A stretch of DNA of 48,015 nt from Sphingosinicella sp. (GTDB lineage Bacteria > Pseudomonadota > Alphaproteobacteria > Sphingomonadales > Sphingomonadaceae), in assembly GCA_016793845.1 (NCBI GenBank), contig JAEULI010000183.1:1-48015 (forward strand), read 5' to 3'. How positions within the stretch are numbered: position 1 is the stretch's first letter; the number at the start of each line of letters is the position of its first letter. The notes beneath the pieces were generated by a model. The model did not search any database and was not told the origin of the DNA. It saw only the letters and a program-made list of their open reading frames with translations. This document shows, in pieces, positions 1-7,976 of the stretch. The translations under genes were made by a program, and so were the position numbers.

Positions 1-548
1 GGCGCGGCGAGCGGCGCGTCCGCCGTGCCGTTCGCGAGGAACAGGTTGATCACCCCGGCCTCGGGGTCGAGCGGCCATTCCGGGTCCCACGGCTTCCATG
101 CGTGGCGCGGATCGCCGCCCGGCGCCAGTATCCGCCCGATCAACGAGTCCGGCGCCGGCCCGCCGAGCGTCGCCGCGTCATCCTCCATCGCATCGCGGAG
201 ACCGCTGGTGTGCGTCAGCAGATGCCTCAGCGTGATGCGGTGCGCGAGGCTCTCGCCGCCGCTCCTGTGCAGCCGCGCCGTGATCTCCGGCGCGAACACG
301 CCGAAGTCGCCGTAAGCGCTGTCGATGCCGCGCGGGCCGAGCGCGCCGTCCTCGGCGAGCTGCAGCACGATCGCGGCGGTCATCGTCTTGGTGACGCTGG
401 CGATGTGGAAGCCGTGCGCGGCGGTCATGGCGATGCCGGGCCGCGCTTCGCCGTCCGCGGCGACCAGAAGCGGCGCGCCGTCGGCATCCTCGACGCGCAC
501 CACCGCGCCGTGGATGCCTTTGTCCGTCAGGAGGTCGATGTCCGACAC
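1..548 (-). CDS. Serine hydrolase of the beta-lactamase / class C PBP family (partial, C-terminus outside window)
   Basis: The minus-strand frame is open from a GTG at 548 to the window edge, about 182 residues. It shows the SxxK motif of the family as SVTK (about residue 53), followed by a TAAIVLQL-type helix and the LRHLLTHTSGL segment typical of beta-lactamase-fold esterases and D-aminopeptidases. These enzymes acylate the motif serine and cleave esters or amides. No signal peptide is seen, so the protein is probably cytoplasmic. It begins one base after the stop of the upstream TIM-barrel gene, so it is the last visible gene of the 7811-to-1 operon. MlrB of the microcystin pathway belongs to this broad family, but nothing in the visible part assigns that role. 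The GTG start is chosen because the frame has no better start; the Shine-Dalgarno is weak. Confidence 0.75.
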   Translation of the reverse strand, partial: MSDIDLLTDKGIHGAVVRVEDADGAPLLVAADGEARPGIAMTAAHGFHIASVTKTMTAAIVLQLAEDGALGPRGIDSAYGDFGVFAPEITARLHRSGGESLAHRITLRHLLTHTSGLRDAMEDDAATLGGPAPDSLIGRILAPGGDPRHAWKPWDPEWPLDPEAGVINLFLANGTADAPLAA

Positions 549-549
549 G

Positions 550-1335
550 TCAGGCAAGCCGCTGCATCCAGCCGAGCGTTTCCAGCGTCGGCTGGCGCGG
601 CATGTATTCGGCGCCGAACAGGCCGTCGTAGCCGTGGCTTTCGATGCCTGCGAAAATGCCCGCGAAATCCAGCGTGCCGTCGCCCGGCGGCTGCCGCCCC
701 GGAATGTCGGAGAACTGGACGTGTGCGGCAATGTCACGGTGGTGGGCGTAGGCCTCGACCGGATCGTGGCCGTTCATTGCGACATGATAGATATCGAACT
801 GCAGCCCGATCACGCCTTCGTAAGCGGCCCGGATCAGCGCGGCGCCGTCGTCGATGTCGTTGATCAGCGCGTCCGGCGCGTCGACGCGGTTCATCGGCTC
901 GACCAGCAGCCGTGCCGTGCTGCTCCGCTGCGCGGCCGCCGCCACGGCATGGTCGATGTTGCGGCGATACGTATCGAGGCACGCGATGCGGTCCACGCCC
1001 GTCGGCACGCGCGACGGCCCAAGGTGGACAAAGCGGGCGCCCAGCACCTCCGCCGCATCGAGCGCGCTGGCGAATTCGTTGCGGAACATCGCCTCGCGGC
1101 CCGGAACCCCCGATAGGCCCGTGCCGCCGGCCATGTAGTCGCCCATGTCGACGTTGATGAGCGTAACGCCAATCCCCGCTGCCGCTGCGGCTGTCGCCAT
1201 TTCGGCGCGGTCGCCCTCGGCAAGGAACTGGATCTCCACGCCTTCGAAGCCCGCGGCTTTCGCCTGCGCGAACCGTTCCGGCATGGCGAATTCGCGGAAC
1301 ATCAGCGAAACGCTCGTCGAGAAGCGGCGGTTCAT
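550..1335 (-). CDS. Hydroxypyruvate isomerase / xylose-isomerase-like TIM-barrel protein
   Basis: A 261-residue protein starting MNRRFSTSVSLMF with the AP-endonuclease-2 / sugar isomerase fold. Recognisable family segments are FAQAKAAGFEGVEIQFL near residue 30, a LVEPMN strand carrying a metal-ligand glutamate, FDIYHV with ligand aspartate and histidine, HVQFSD, and a final GAEYMP with the last acidic ligand. The length equals that of Hyi and OtnI enzymes (about 260), which interconvert 2-oxo and 3-oxo (or aldehyde) forms of small hydroxy acids. The substrate here is unknown. The start overlaps the aminotransferase stop by four bases (ATGA, 1332-1335), which implies translational coupling. 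In context it could move a carbonyl to the beta position before cleavage by a beta-keto acid cleavage enzyme, but that is inference. Confidence 0.85.
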   Translation of the reverse strand: MNRRFSTSVSLMFREFAMPERFAQAKAAGFEGVEIQFLAEGDRAEMATAAAAAGIGVTLINVDMGDYMAGGTGLSGVPGREAMFRNEFASALDAAEVLGARFVHLGPSRVPTGVDRIACLDTYRRNIDHAVAAAAQRSSTARLLVEPMNRVDAPDALINDIDDGAALIRAAYEGVIGLQFDIYHVAMNGHDPVEAYAHHRDIAAHVQFSDIPGRQPPGDGTLDFAGIFAGIESHGYDGLFGAEYMPRQPTLETLGWMQRLA

Positions 1336-2663
1336 GCGGCCTCTCTCTCTGCGAACGCCTGCAAGGCCGTTTCGGCGCGCGCCAGCGTCTCGTCGATGTC
1401 GGCGTCGGCCATCGCCGTCGATCCCACCATCAGGCCGCGCGTCGCCATCAGCAGCCCGGCGTTCAGCATGTCGCGGTGGAGGCGCCGCATCCGGTCGAGA
1501 TAGGCGTCGCCCGAGCGATTGTGGAATTCGCGGTAATTGTCGGCGGGCTCCGAAAAGAACTGCAGGCTCGTCATGGAGGCGAGCCCGTTGGCGCGCATGT
1601 CGAGGCCAAACGCTGCCATGCGTTCCATCAGCCCGCGCCGCAGGCGTTCGCCCTGTGCCTCTAGCTGTGCGAACACCTCCGGCGTCAGCCCGCGCATCGC
1701 CGCAATACCGGCGACCATACTCATCGGGTTCCCTGTGAACGTGCCGCTGTGGCTCATCTTCAGTGGCCCGGCGAGATTGTCGAAGATCGCCATCGCTTCC
1801 TTTGTGCCGCCCACTGCGCCGATGGGCAGTCCGCCGCCGATGATCTTGCCGAGCGCGGTGAGATCGGGAAGCACGCCGAGGCGCCCCTGCGCGCCGTGAT
1901 AGCCGGCCCGCCCGCAGAACACCTCGTCGAAGATGAGCACGATGCCGTTCTCCGTGCAGAAGTGGCGCAGCGCCGCGAGATACGCCTCGCTCGCCGGTGC
2001 GAAGCCGAGCCTTGCCGGGATTGGATCGATGATCACGGCGGCGAGCGCGTCCTTCTCCTCCTCGAGCCGCGCCAGCGTGGCATCGACGGCGTTGAACGGG
2101 ACGATGACGGCCTCGTCCAGCAGCGATTGCGGCGTGCCGTGGCCGAGCGGCGGCGCGGCCGGGCGATCCTCCGGCCCCCAGTTGGCGGGTGTCGGCAGGA
2201 AGCTGGCCTCGACGAGATCGAACTGGCCGTGATAGCCGCCTTCGGTCTTCGCGATCTTGCTCCGGCCGGTGATCGCGCGCGCGGCCTTCACCGCGACCAT
2301 CACTGCTTCGGTGCCGCTGTTGGTGAAGCGCACCTGATCGATCCCCGGCCAGCGTTCCACAATGATCTCGGAAAGCGCGATCTCGGCCTCGGTCGGCAGG
2401 ATGCAGCACAGCATCCGCTCCGCCTGCGCCTTGATCGCCTCGACGATCGGCGGGTAGCCGTAGCCGTGGATGTTCGTGGAGAAGTTGTTGACCCAGTCGA
2501 TGAACACGTTGCCGTCGACATCGGTCACGCGGCAGCCGTTGCCGCGTTCCGCGTAGATCACATAGGGCGCGAAGGTGATCATGTGGCGCGTGTTGGCGCC
2601 CGGCTGGACGGCACGCGCGCGGTCGAACAGCGCGGCGGAGCGGGATTGGCTGTCGGGGAACAT
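1332..2663 (-). CDS. Class III PLP aminotransferase, glutamate-1-semialdehyde / beta-amino-acid transaminase type (copy 1)
   Basis: A 443-residue fold-type I PLP enzyme. Visible are NSGTEAVMVAVKAARA (phosphate-binding region), EGGYHGQFD, the PLP-pyridine aspartate in LIFDEVF, and the Schiff-base lysine in LGKIIGGGLPIG. GSA-aminomutase-like enzymes of this size include the bacterial beta-amino-acid transaminases, which convert beta-amino acids to beta-keto acids. That role would feed the BKACE enzymes of the same regulon, though sequence alone does not fix the substrate. The ATG at 2661-2663 overlaps the CPBP protease stop as TGATG. The enzyme is a clear paralogue of the one at 3745-5082: long shared blocks include EGGYHGQFDL, EASF, FDEV and GKIIGGG. 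Haem biosynthesis (hemL) is unlikely because of the context and the duplication. Confidence 0.88.
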   Translation of the reverse strand: MFPDSQSRSAALFDRARAVQPGANTRHMITFAPYVIYAERGNGCRVTDVDGNVFIDWVNNFSTNIHGYGYPPIVEAIKAQAERMLCCILPTEAEIALSEIIVERWPGIDQVRFTNSGTEAVMVAVKAARAITGRSKIAKTEGGYHGQFDLVEASFLPTPANWGPEDRPAAPPLGHGTPQSLLDEAVIVPFNAVDATLARLEEEKDALAAVIIDPIPARLGFAPASEAYLAALRHFCTENGIVLIFDEVFCGRAGYHGAQGRLGVLPDLTALGKIIGGGLPIGAVGGTKEAMAIFDNLAGPLKMSHSGTFTGNPMSMVAGIAAMRGLTPEVFAQLEAQGERLRRGLMERMAAFGLDMRANGLASMTSLQFFSEPADNYREFHNRSGDAYLDRMRRLHRDMLNAGLLMATRGLMVGSTAMADADIDETLARAETALQAFAEREAA

Positions 2664-3724
2664 CAGTTGCTGCCTTCTTTCGACCAGAGCTGCGAGGGGT
2701 CGGTGTTGCCATCGCCACCGTGCAGCGCCATGCGCCGCTGCCAGCCGAGATCGCGCCCCGCGACCAGCAGCACGGCGGCGGCGAGGATGATCCACAGCAC
2801 CATCAGGCTGATGTGCACCTGTCCCGATCCGCCTGCGCCCGGAAGCTCGATACGCATCGCCGAACCGATCATGTTGAAGCTGCCGTGCACGATGATCGCC
2901 GGCCACACGCTGCCGCCCGACAGGTTCACGAAATAGCCGGCGACGATGGTCATCCCCACGCAGCTTGCGATGAACACGGATTGCCCCGCGAGCAGACGCG
3001 GTAGCGTGTTCTGCCCGGCGAGCAGCAGCGGCACCTCGCGCGGGAAATGCCAAAGCGCCCAGCAGATGCCGAGCACGACCGCGGCGACGAGCGGCACCCC
3101 GAACTTGCGGACGAGTAGAGGCCACGCGAACCCCCGCCAGCCGAGTTCCTCCAGCAGGGCGCCTTGATTGGCGAAGAGCGCGACGAGCCACGCGCTCGCG
3201 AACATGGCGGCGGATTGCAGGCCGAAGCCTTGGATGAGCCCCGGCAGGGCGAGGTCGCCCGCACGGAGCCAGGTGACTGTCCCGGCCAGCGCGGCAACGC
3301 CCGCGACCAGCAGCAGGAGCGTGAGATAGAGCCGCGCGCCCTCACGCCAGCCGAGGCTGCCGCGCAGCGGGTGATAGAGCGAGAGCAGTGCCTTCAGGCC
3401 CGATTTCCCCCACCCGGCCGCGACGACGATCAGCGCCGCCGTGGTCGGTGCGCCGGGAAAGAACAGGAACGGAAACACCAGCGGCACCGCCCAGTAAGAC
3501 AGCAGCGTCGCCGGAACCCCGTCAGGGTGCGCGGCGATCAGCGGATGCGCGGCGAGAACCTCTGCCCGCACCGTGAAATAATGATCGACCAGCGATTGAC
3601 CCGGACCATAGGCATCGGGCGCCACGATCTCCGCGACGACGGCATACGTCCACAGCAGCGAAGCGATGCCGAACGCGATCGCGTAGAACCAGCGGAAGGG
3701 GTGGGTCCGAATGGAATCGCGCAT
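2663..3724 (-). CDS. CPBP-family intramembrane glutamic endopeptidase (MlrA/Rce1-like)
   Basis: A 353-residue, strongly hydrophobic protein with about eight membrane segments. The four conserved CPBP elements are present: EELGWRGF (Glu192, Glu193, Arg197), WALWHFPR (His226), and HGSFN (His280, Asn284). In the family the glutamate and first histidine activate water and the His/Asn pair forms the oxyanion hole. Prokaryotic members act in bacteriocin immunity, CAAX-type processing or, in MlrA, opening of cyclic microcystin. Length and the short N-terminus leading at once into a membrane helix are similar to MlrA (about 336 residues as I recall). The catalytic spacing is common to the whole family and does not discriminate. 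Its place inside a catabolic operon, between two aminotransferases, favours a peptide-cleaving role. It begins 20 bases after the upstream gene. Confidence 0.88.
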   Translation of the reverse strand: MRDSIRTHPFRWFYAIAFGIASLLWTYAVVAEIVAPDAYGPGQSLVDHYFTVRAEVLAAHPLIAAHPDGVPATLLSYWAVPLVFPFLFFPGAPTTAALIVVAAGWGKSGLKALLSLYHPLRGSLGWREGARLYLTLLLLVAGVAALAGTVTWLRAGDLALPGLIQGFGLQSAAMFASAWLVALFANQGALLEELGWRGFAWPLLVRKFGVPLVAAVVLGICWALWHFPREVPLLLAGQNTLPRLLAGQSVFIASCVGMTIVAGYFVNLSGGSVWPAIIVHGSFNMIGSAMRIELPGAGGSGQVHISLMVLWIILAAAVLLVAGRDLGWQRRMALHGGDGNTDPSQLWSKEGSN

Positions 3725-3744
3725 ACGTCGTCGTCCCTTGCCGT

Positions 3745-5082
3745 CTACAGGGCCTTGAAGCGCGTGAACGCGCGGCGCGCCCCCGCGATCGTGAAATCGA
3801 TGTCATCATTCGTCATCGGCGTCGATCCGACAAAACCGCCGCGCATCGTCAACAGCTGTTCCTCGGCGAGCAGTTTCTGGATGATGGGGAGGCGCGCGGC
3901 GAGATCGGTTGCCGCCGCGAAGGCCAGATCGCGATAATTGCGCAGCGGCTTTCGCGTCATCACCAGCACCGATATCGAACCCTCGCCGAGCACCACGCCG
4001 TCGAGATCGAGATCGTGCTGGATCTGCGCGAGGCCCTCGCGCAGGCGATCACCCTTGGCGGCGAGATCGTCGAAAGCGTCCGGCGTCAGCAGCCGCAGCG
4101 ATGTCGTGCCGCAGGCCATCGCCATCGGGTTCGCAGTGAACGTGCCGCTGTGCTTGATCTTGGGATCGCCGGAATCGATCTCGAACACCGACATATATTC
4201 CTGTTTGCCGCCGCAGGCCCCAACCGGAATGCCGCCGCCGATGATCTTGCCCATCGTGGTCAGGTCGGGGGTGATGCCGATCTTGCCCTGATAGCCGCCA
4301 TAGCCGGCGCGCAGCGACCAGACCTCGTCGAATATCAGAACGATGCCGAGCCGCTCGGTCTCCTCGCGGAGCATTTCGAGGAACGCCAGATCGGGTTGCA
4401 CCATGCCGAGCTGAAGCCGCTGCGGATCGAGGATGACGGCGGCGAGCTGATCGGCTTCGGCGCGCAGGATTTCGCGGGTCGCCTCGATGTCGTTGAGCGG
4501 CAGGATGGTCACGAGGTCGAGCAGGCCCTGCGGATGGCCCGCCTGATAGGCGGTCGCTTTGGGCCGGCGCGGATCGCCCCAGTTTTCGGGCGTCGACTGG
4601 AAGCTCGCTTCAAGCAGGTCGAACTGGCCGTGATAGCCGCCCTCCATCTTGGCGATCTTGGGCTTGCCGGTATAGGCGCGCGCGGCCTTCACCGCGATCT
4701 GGTTCGCTTCGGTGCCGCTGTTCATGAAGCGCACGCGCTCGATGGAGGGGATGCGCGCGCAGAGGATCTCCGCGAGCTCAACCTCCCATTCGGTCGGCAG
4801 CACCGCCGACATCAGCCGCGCCGCCTGCGCCGAAAGCACGTCGATGATCTCGCGCTTGTTGTGACCGTGGATCAGCGCCGAGAAGTTGTTGATCCAGTCG
4901 ATCTTGCGGTTGCCCTCGACGTCGGTGATCCAGCAGCCTTCGGCGTGATCGGCATAGATCGGATAGGGCTTGGCGACGGCGAGATGGCGCGTGTAGCCCG
5001 ACGGCATCACCGCCTGCGCGCGCGTGAAAAGACGCTCTGAAACGCTCTGGTTGTGGTTCGGCGGGGCAGGGGTGGAACCCAT
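3745..5082 (-). CDS. Class III PLP aminotransferase, glutamate-1-semialdehyde / beta-amino-acid transaminase type (copy 2)
   Basis: A 445-residue paralogue of the aminotransferase at 1332-2663. It keeps FMNSGTEANQIAVKAARA, EGGYHGQFDLLEASF, the PLP aspartate in LIFDEVW, and the Schiff-base lysine in MGKIIGGGIPVG. The last part, RGGFVGSTPMTNDDID, parallels RGLMVGSTAMADADID of copy 1, so the two share full-length architecture. Differences around the substrate pocket (for example FDEVW against FDEVF, and ALIHGHNK against TNIHGYGY) suggest related but distinct substrates. The start overlaps the BKACE stop as TGATG (5080-5084), so translation is coupled to that gene. Direct pairing of a beta-transaminase with a beta-keto acid cleavage enzyme makes a beta-amino acid substrate the simplest reading. 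Confidence 0.88.
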   Translation of the reverse strand: MGSTPAPPNHNQSVSERLFTRAQAVMPSGYTRHLAVAKPYPIYADHAEGCWITDVEGNRKIDWINNFSALIHGHNKREIIDVLSAQAARLMSAVLPTEWEVELAEILCARIPSIERVRFMNSGTEANQIAVKAARAYTGKPKIAKMEGGYHGQFDLLEASFQSTPENWGDPRRPKATAYQAGHPQGLLDLVTILPLNDIEATREILRAEADQLAAVILDPQRLQLGMVQPDLAFLEMLREETERLGIVLIFDEVWSLRAGYGGYQGKIGITPDLTTMGKIIGGGIPVGACGGKQEYMSVFEIDSGDPKIKHSGTFTANPMAMACGTTSLRLLTPDAFDDLAAKGDRLREGLAQIQHDLDLDGVVLGEGSISVLVMTRKPLRNYRDLAFAAATDLAARLPIIQKLLAEEQLLTMRGGFVGSTPMTNDDIDFTIAGARRAFTRFKAL

Positions 5083-6068
5083 CAGAAATTCACCTTGTCC
5101 TTGCCCTTGGTGCCGAGGATTGCGCGCGCCTCGTCAGGCGTCGCGATCTCGAGGCCGAGTTCTTCCAGAATGCGGCGGATCTTCGCCACCTGCTCGGCGG
5201 ATGACTTGGCCAGCTGGCCCTTGCCGAGCCACAGGCTGTCCTCCATGCCGACGCGGACGTTGCCGCCCAGCAGCGCCGCCTGCGTGGTAAGGCGCATCTG
5301 CTCCTTCCCCGCTGCCAGCAGCGACCAGTAATAGGTGTCGCCGAACAGCTCGTCGGCGGTTTCGCGGAAGTGGAGGACATGGCGCGGCGTGCTGCCGATG
5401 CCGCCGAGGAAGCCGAACACCGACTGGATGAAATAGGGCGGTTCCACCACGCCCATCGTCTCCAGCATCTTCAGCGAATAGAGATGGCCGATATCGAAGC
5501 ATTCGTATTCGAACACGACGCCGCGGTCGCGCCCCAGCTCCTGCGCGATCTTCTCCATGCTCGCCCAGGTGTTGGCCATGGTCAGGTCGCGGGTCGACTG
5601 GACGAACAGCTTCTCCCAGTCGCGCAGCTTGTCGAAGTCATACTTGCGCCCCAGCATCCAGCTCGCGGCGTTCATCGGCCCCATGTTGAAGCTGGTGATC
5701 TCCGGTGAGAATTCCTTGGGCGCCGCGAGCCGTTCCTCGATCACCTCGGCCCAGTTGCTCTTCACGTCGAAGCCGCCGGTTTCGGGGTTGCGGCGGATCG
5801 CCGGCTGGCCGGTGGTGATGTTGATGATCACGTCCGACTGCTGCTTGATGCGCGAAAGATAGAGCGCGTAGACGGCGGGATCGGTGACCGGGCAGCCGGT
5901 TTCGGGATCGCGCGCGTGCAGGTGGACGATTGCGGCGCCCGCTTCGGCCGCCGCCACCGAATCGGCGACGATCTCGTCGGGCGTGATCGGCAGGTACGGC
6001 GACATGATCGGCATGTGCATCGCGCCTGTCGTCGCGCTGGTGATGATGACCTTGGGGGATTTGCGCAT
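5082..6068 (-). CDS. Beta-keto acid cleavage enzyme (BKACE, formerly DUF849), copy 1
   Basis: A 328-residue TIM-barrel protein of the BKACE family. Family enzymes condense a beta-keto acid with acetyl-CoA and release acetoacetate (or its homologue) plus a new acyl-CoA, using a divalent metal. The metal-binding HLHARDPETG motif (His49, His51) and the C-terminal GGNVRVGMEDSLWLGKG block are present, and NITTGQP and FNMGPMN are typical inner-barrel segments. At 328 residues it is longer than copy 2 (291). It carries extra sequence around residues 115-180, which could widen the substrate pocket. The Shine-Dalgarno is AGGAGAGCG just before the ATG at 6066-6068. It lies between the dienoyl-CoA-reductase-like gene and an aminotransferase in one transcription unit. 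Confidence 0.92.
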   Translation of the reverse strand: MRKSPKVIITSATTGAMHMPIMSPYLPITPDEIVADSVAAAEAGAAIVHLHARDPETGCPVTDPAVYALYLSRIKQQSDVIINITTGQPAIRRNPETGGFDVKSNWAEVIEERLAAPKEFSPEITSFNMGPMNAASWMLGRKYDFDKLRDWEKLFVQSTRDLTMANTWASMEKIAQELGRDRGVVFEYECFDIGHLYSLKMLETMGVVEPPYFIQSVFGFLGGIGSTPRHVLHFRETADELFGDTYYWSLLAAGKEQMRLTTQAALLGGNVRVGMEDSLWLGKGQLAKSSAEQVAKIRRILEELGLEIATPDEARAILGTKGKDKVNF

Positions 6069-6084
6069 CTCGCTCTCCTGCAGC

Positions 6085-6885
6085 TCAGCCGTGTGCGGCG
6101 ATGACGGCGGGCGAGAAGGCGCCCCCGCCCGAAAGTGTCTGTCCGCCGTCGCAATTGAGGATCGCGCCGGTAACGTAGCGGCCGGCGTCCGACGCGAGGA
6201 ACAGCGCCATCTCGGCGATGTCTTCGGTGGTGCCGAAGCGGCCGAGCGCGGTCGCGCTCTCGGCGATCCGCCGCGCCTGCGGCGTCGGGGCGAGGCGGGC
6301 CATGCCTTCGGTGCCGTCGATGGGGCCGGGGACGATGGCGTTGACGCAGATGCCTTCCGGCCCCCACTCCAGCGCCAGCGCGCGGGTCAGCATGTCGATC
6401 GCCGCCTTCGCCGAGCAGACGTGCGCCTGCCCCCAATAGGGCGCGGTCGATTGCGGGGCGGAGATGTTGATCATCCGGCACCCCGGTTTCCGCGCCACGT
6501 CATAGGCGGCGCGCAGCACGTTGAACGTGCCGATCAGGTCGATCTCCACGACGGTGCGGAACGCGTTCGCCGACATCTGCGCGGCCGGCGCGATGAAATT
6601 CCCCGCCGCGCCCGACACGACGATCGAAAGCGGCCCGAACGCGTCGGCGGCGCTGCGCATCGCGGCCTGAACCGCATCGGCTTCACGCACGTCGGCCGCG
6701 AAGCCGAGCGCGCCGTGACCGATCTCGGCGACGGCCGCCTCCACCTTCTCCGGCTTGCGGCTGAACACGGCGACCTTCGCTCCGGCGGCGGCATAGGCCT
6801 TGGCGATGGCGAGGTTGATGCCGCTGGTGCCGCCCGCGACGAACGCGGCGTGGCCAGCAAGGAGGTTGTCGGCGAAAACGGTCAT
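6085..6885 (-). CDS. Short-chain dehydrogenase of the 2,4-dienoyl-CoA / trans-2-enoyl-CoA reductase type
   Basis: A 266-residue SDR. The dinucleotide motif is GGTSGINLAIA (residues 18-28). The segment AAGNFIAP near residue 93 followed by NAFRTVVEIDLIGTFNV is characteristic of the DECR/TER subfamily. The usual YxxxK tyrosine is absent: the stretch is QAHVCSAKAA, with Val156 where Tyr is expected and Lys160 kept, matching the QVHAGSAKAA pattern I recall for peroxisomal dienoyl-CoA reductases. PGPIDGTEGMARL and YVTGAILNCDGG are also subfamily-like. These enzymes use NADPH to reduce 2,4-dienoyl-CoA to 3-enoyl-CoA. The start at 6885 gives a four-base ATGA overlap with the SMP-30 gene. Co-transcription with a BKACE that makes acyl-CoA suggests a conjugated dienoyl-CoA substrate. 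Confidence 0.88.
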   Translation of the reverse strand: MTVFADNLLAGHAAFVAGGTSGINLAIAKAYAAAGAKVAVFSRKPEKVEAAVAEIGHGALGFAADVREADAVQAAMRSAADAFGPLSIVVSGAAGNFIAPAAQMSANAFRTVVEIDLIGTFNVLRAAYDVARKPGCRMINISAPQSTAPYWGQAHVCSAKAAIDMLTRALALEWGPEGICVNAIVPGPIDGTEGMARLAPTPQARRIAESATALGRFGTTEDIAEMALFLASDAGRYVTGAILNCDGGQTLSGGGAFSPAVIAAHG

Positions 6886-7811
6886 GCGATGGTATCCTGG
6901 AAAGCGAGGGGCAGGCCCGGGCGCGGCCACGGCAGCGCGACGAGGCGCCCGGACGACGACAGGGTGACGTAGGCGGTGCGGTTGTCCGGCCCGCCGAACG
7001 CGATGTTGGTCGCGTAGAAATCGTCGAGCGGGACGAAGCGGTGGTGCGCGCCGTCCGGCGAGATCTCGTGGATGCCGCAGCGGTTGAACGAGGCGACGCA
7101 GATATTGCCCGCCGCATCGATCGCCAGCGAATCGAGATAGGCCGCGCCCTCCAGCGCCGCGACCAGCCGCCCGCCGCACGGCGATGGCCACGGCTCGGGC
7201 GCGATCACGCCGGGCGCCGAAAGCGTGAACGCCCAGAGGCGGCGGGTGATGGTTTCCGCCACGAACAACGTCCGCGCGTCGGCGGACAGGCCGATGCCGT
7301 TGGGCGTGATGAGCCCCGCCGCGACCTCGACGAGCGGGCGGCCGTCGGCGTGGCCGTAGCAGACGCGCCCGACATCCATCGTCCGCGCGCCGCGCTTGCC
7401 GTGATCGGTGAAGTAGAAGCCGCCGCCCGCGTCGAAGACAAGGTCGTTGGGCGCGCGGAGCGGGGCGTCGCCGCAGGCTTCATACAGCCGCTCGGTCCGC
7501 AGCGTTTGGAGGTGGACCCGCTCGATCCAGCCCGGTGTTTCCGATTGGCCGGAGGGGCGCGTCCACGCGCCCTCGCGCACATAGGTCCAGCCGCCGCTGT
7601 TGCAGATATAGACCCAGCCGCCCGGGCCCAGCGCGGCGCCGTTCGGGCCGCCTTCGAGCATCGCCAGCCGCTGGATCGCGCCGTCGGGGCCCACGCGCGT
7701 CAGGCTGCGGCCCTCGATCTCGACGACGAGCACGCTGCCGTCGCCCAGCGCGACCGGCCCTTCCGGGAAGCGCAGCTGGTCGGCCAGCGTCGCCATGTCG
7801 CCCGTCGTCAT
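6882..7811 (-). CDS. SMP-30 / gluconolactonase-like six-bladed beta-propeller hydrolase
   Basis: A 309-residue protein with the SMP-30/regucalcin/gluconolactonase fold. Four metal-ligand segments are visible: FPEGPV (Glu), RAPNDLVFD (Asn), ITPNGIGLS (Asn) and YLDSLAID (Asp). Family members are Ca/Zn-dependent lactonases or related esterases. It is the first gene of the long minus-strand operon. The Shine-Dalgarno GGGGAGG lies upstream of the ATG at 7809-7811. Immediately upstream is a promoter whose -35 (TTGTTA, 7873-7868) and -10 (TATTGT, 7850-7845) boxes enclose an operator at 7850-7865. The substrate cannot be told from sequence; with the isomerase-like and enolase-like genes it could act on a lactone, or it may be recruited for another hydrolysis. 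Confidence 0.88.
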   Translation of the reverse strand: MTTGDMATLADQLRFPEGPVALGDGSVLVVEIEGRSLTRVGPDGAIQRLAMLEGGPNGAALGPGGWVYICNSGGWTYVREGAWTRPSGQSETPGWIERVHLQTLRTERLYEACGDAPLRAPNDLVFDAGGGFYFTDHGKRGARTMDVGRVCYGHADGRPLVEVAAGLITPNGIGLSADARTLFVAETITRRLWAFTLSAPGVIAPEPWPSPCGGRLVAALEGAAYLDSLAIDAAGNICVASFNRCGIHEISPDGAHHRFVPLDDFYATNIAFGGPDNRTAYVTLSSSGRLVALPWPRPGLPLAFQDTIA

Positions 7812-7844
7812 TGCCCCGAATGCCTCCCCGATTCCTTGTCGGGA

Positions 7845-7873
7845 ACAATATGACCATCAAGTCATGTTAACAA
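7845..7873 (-). promoter_or_regulatory. Operator A within promoter of the SMP-30 operon
   Basis: The inverted repeat ATGACCATCAAGTCAT (7850-7865) occupies the 17-bp spacer between a minus-strand -35 TTGTTA (7873-7868) and -10 TATTGT (7850-7845), 39 bp from the start codon. A bound protein would block polymerase. It shares half-sites ATGAC/GTCAT with four other sites in the window. Confidence 0.75.
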
Positions 7874-7940
7874 GCCCTGATTTGCCCACGCGTGTGTTCG
7901 TCATTCCGCGTTCACAGGCCATTCTGCGCACGAAGCACGC

Positions 7941-7956
7941 ATGACTATTTGGTCAT
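7941..7956. promoter_or_regulatory. Operator B upstream of the SMP-30 operon
   Basis: ATGACTATTTGGTCAT is identical over all 16 bases to operator D at 12397. It lies about 90 bp upstream of operator A and 20 bp beyond the stop of the preceding dehydrogenase gene. No convincing -35/-10 pair surrounds it, so it may be an auxiliary site for cooperative binding or looping. Confidence 0.75.
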
Positions 7957-7976
7957 TTACAGTGAAAACGGCCTGC

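Noticed and set aside
1332-2663. Haem-biosynthetic hemL for the first class III aminotransferase
   Set aside because: A close paralogue is two genes away and both lie in a regulated catabolic operon, not a biosynthetic setting.
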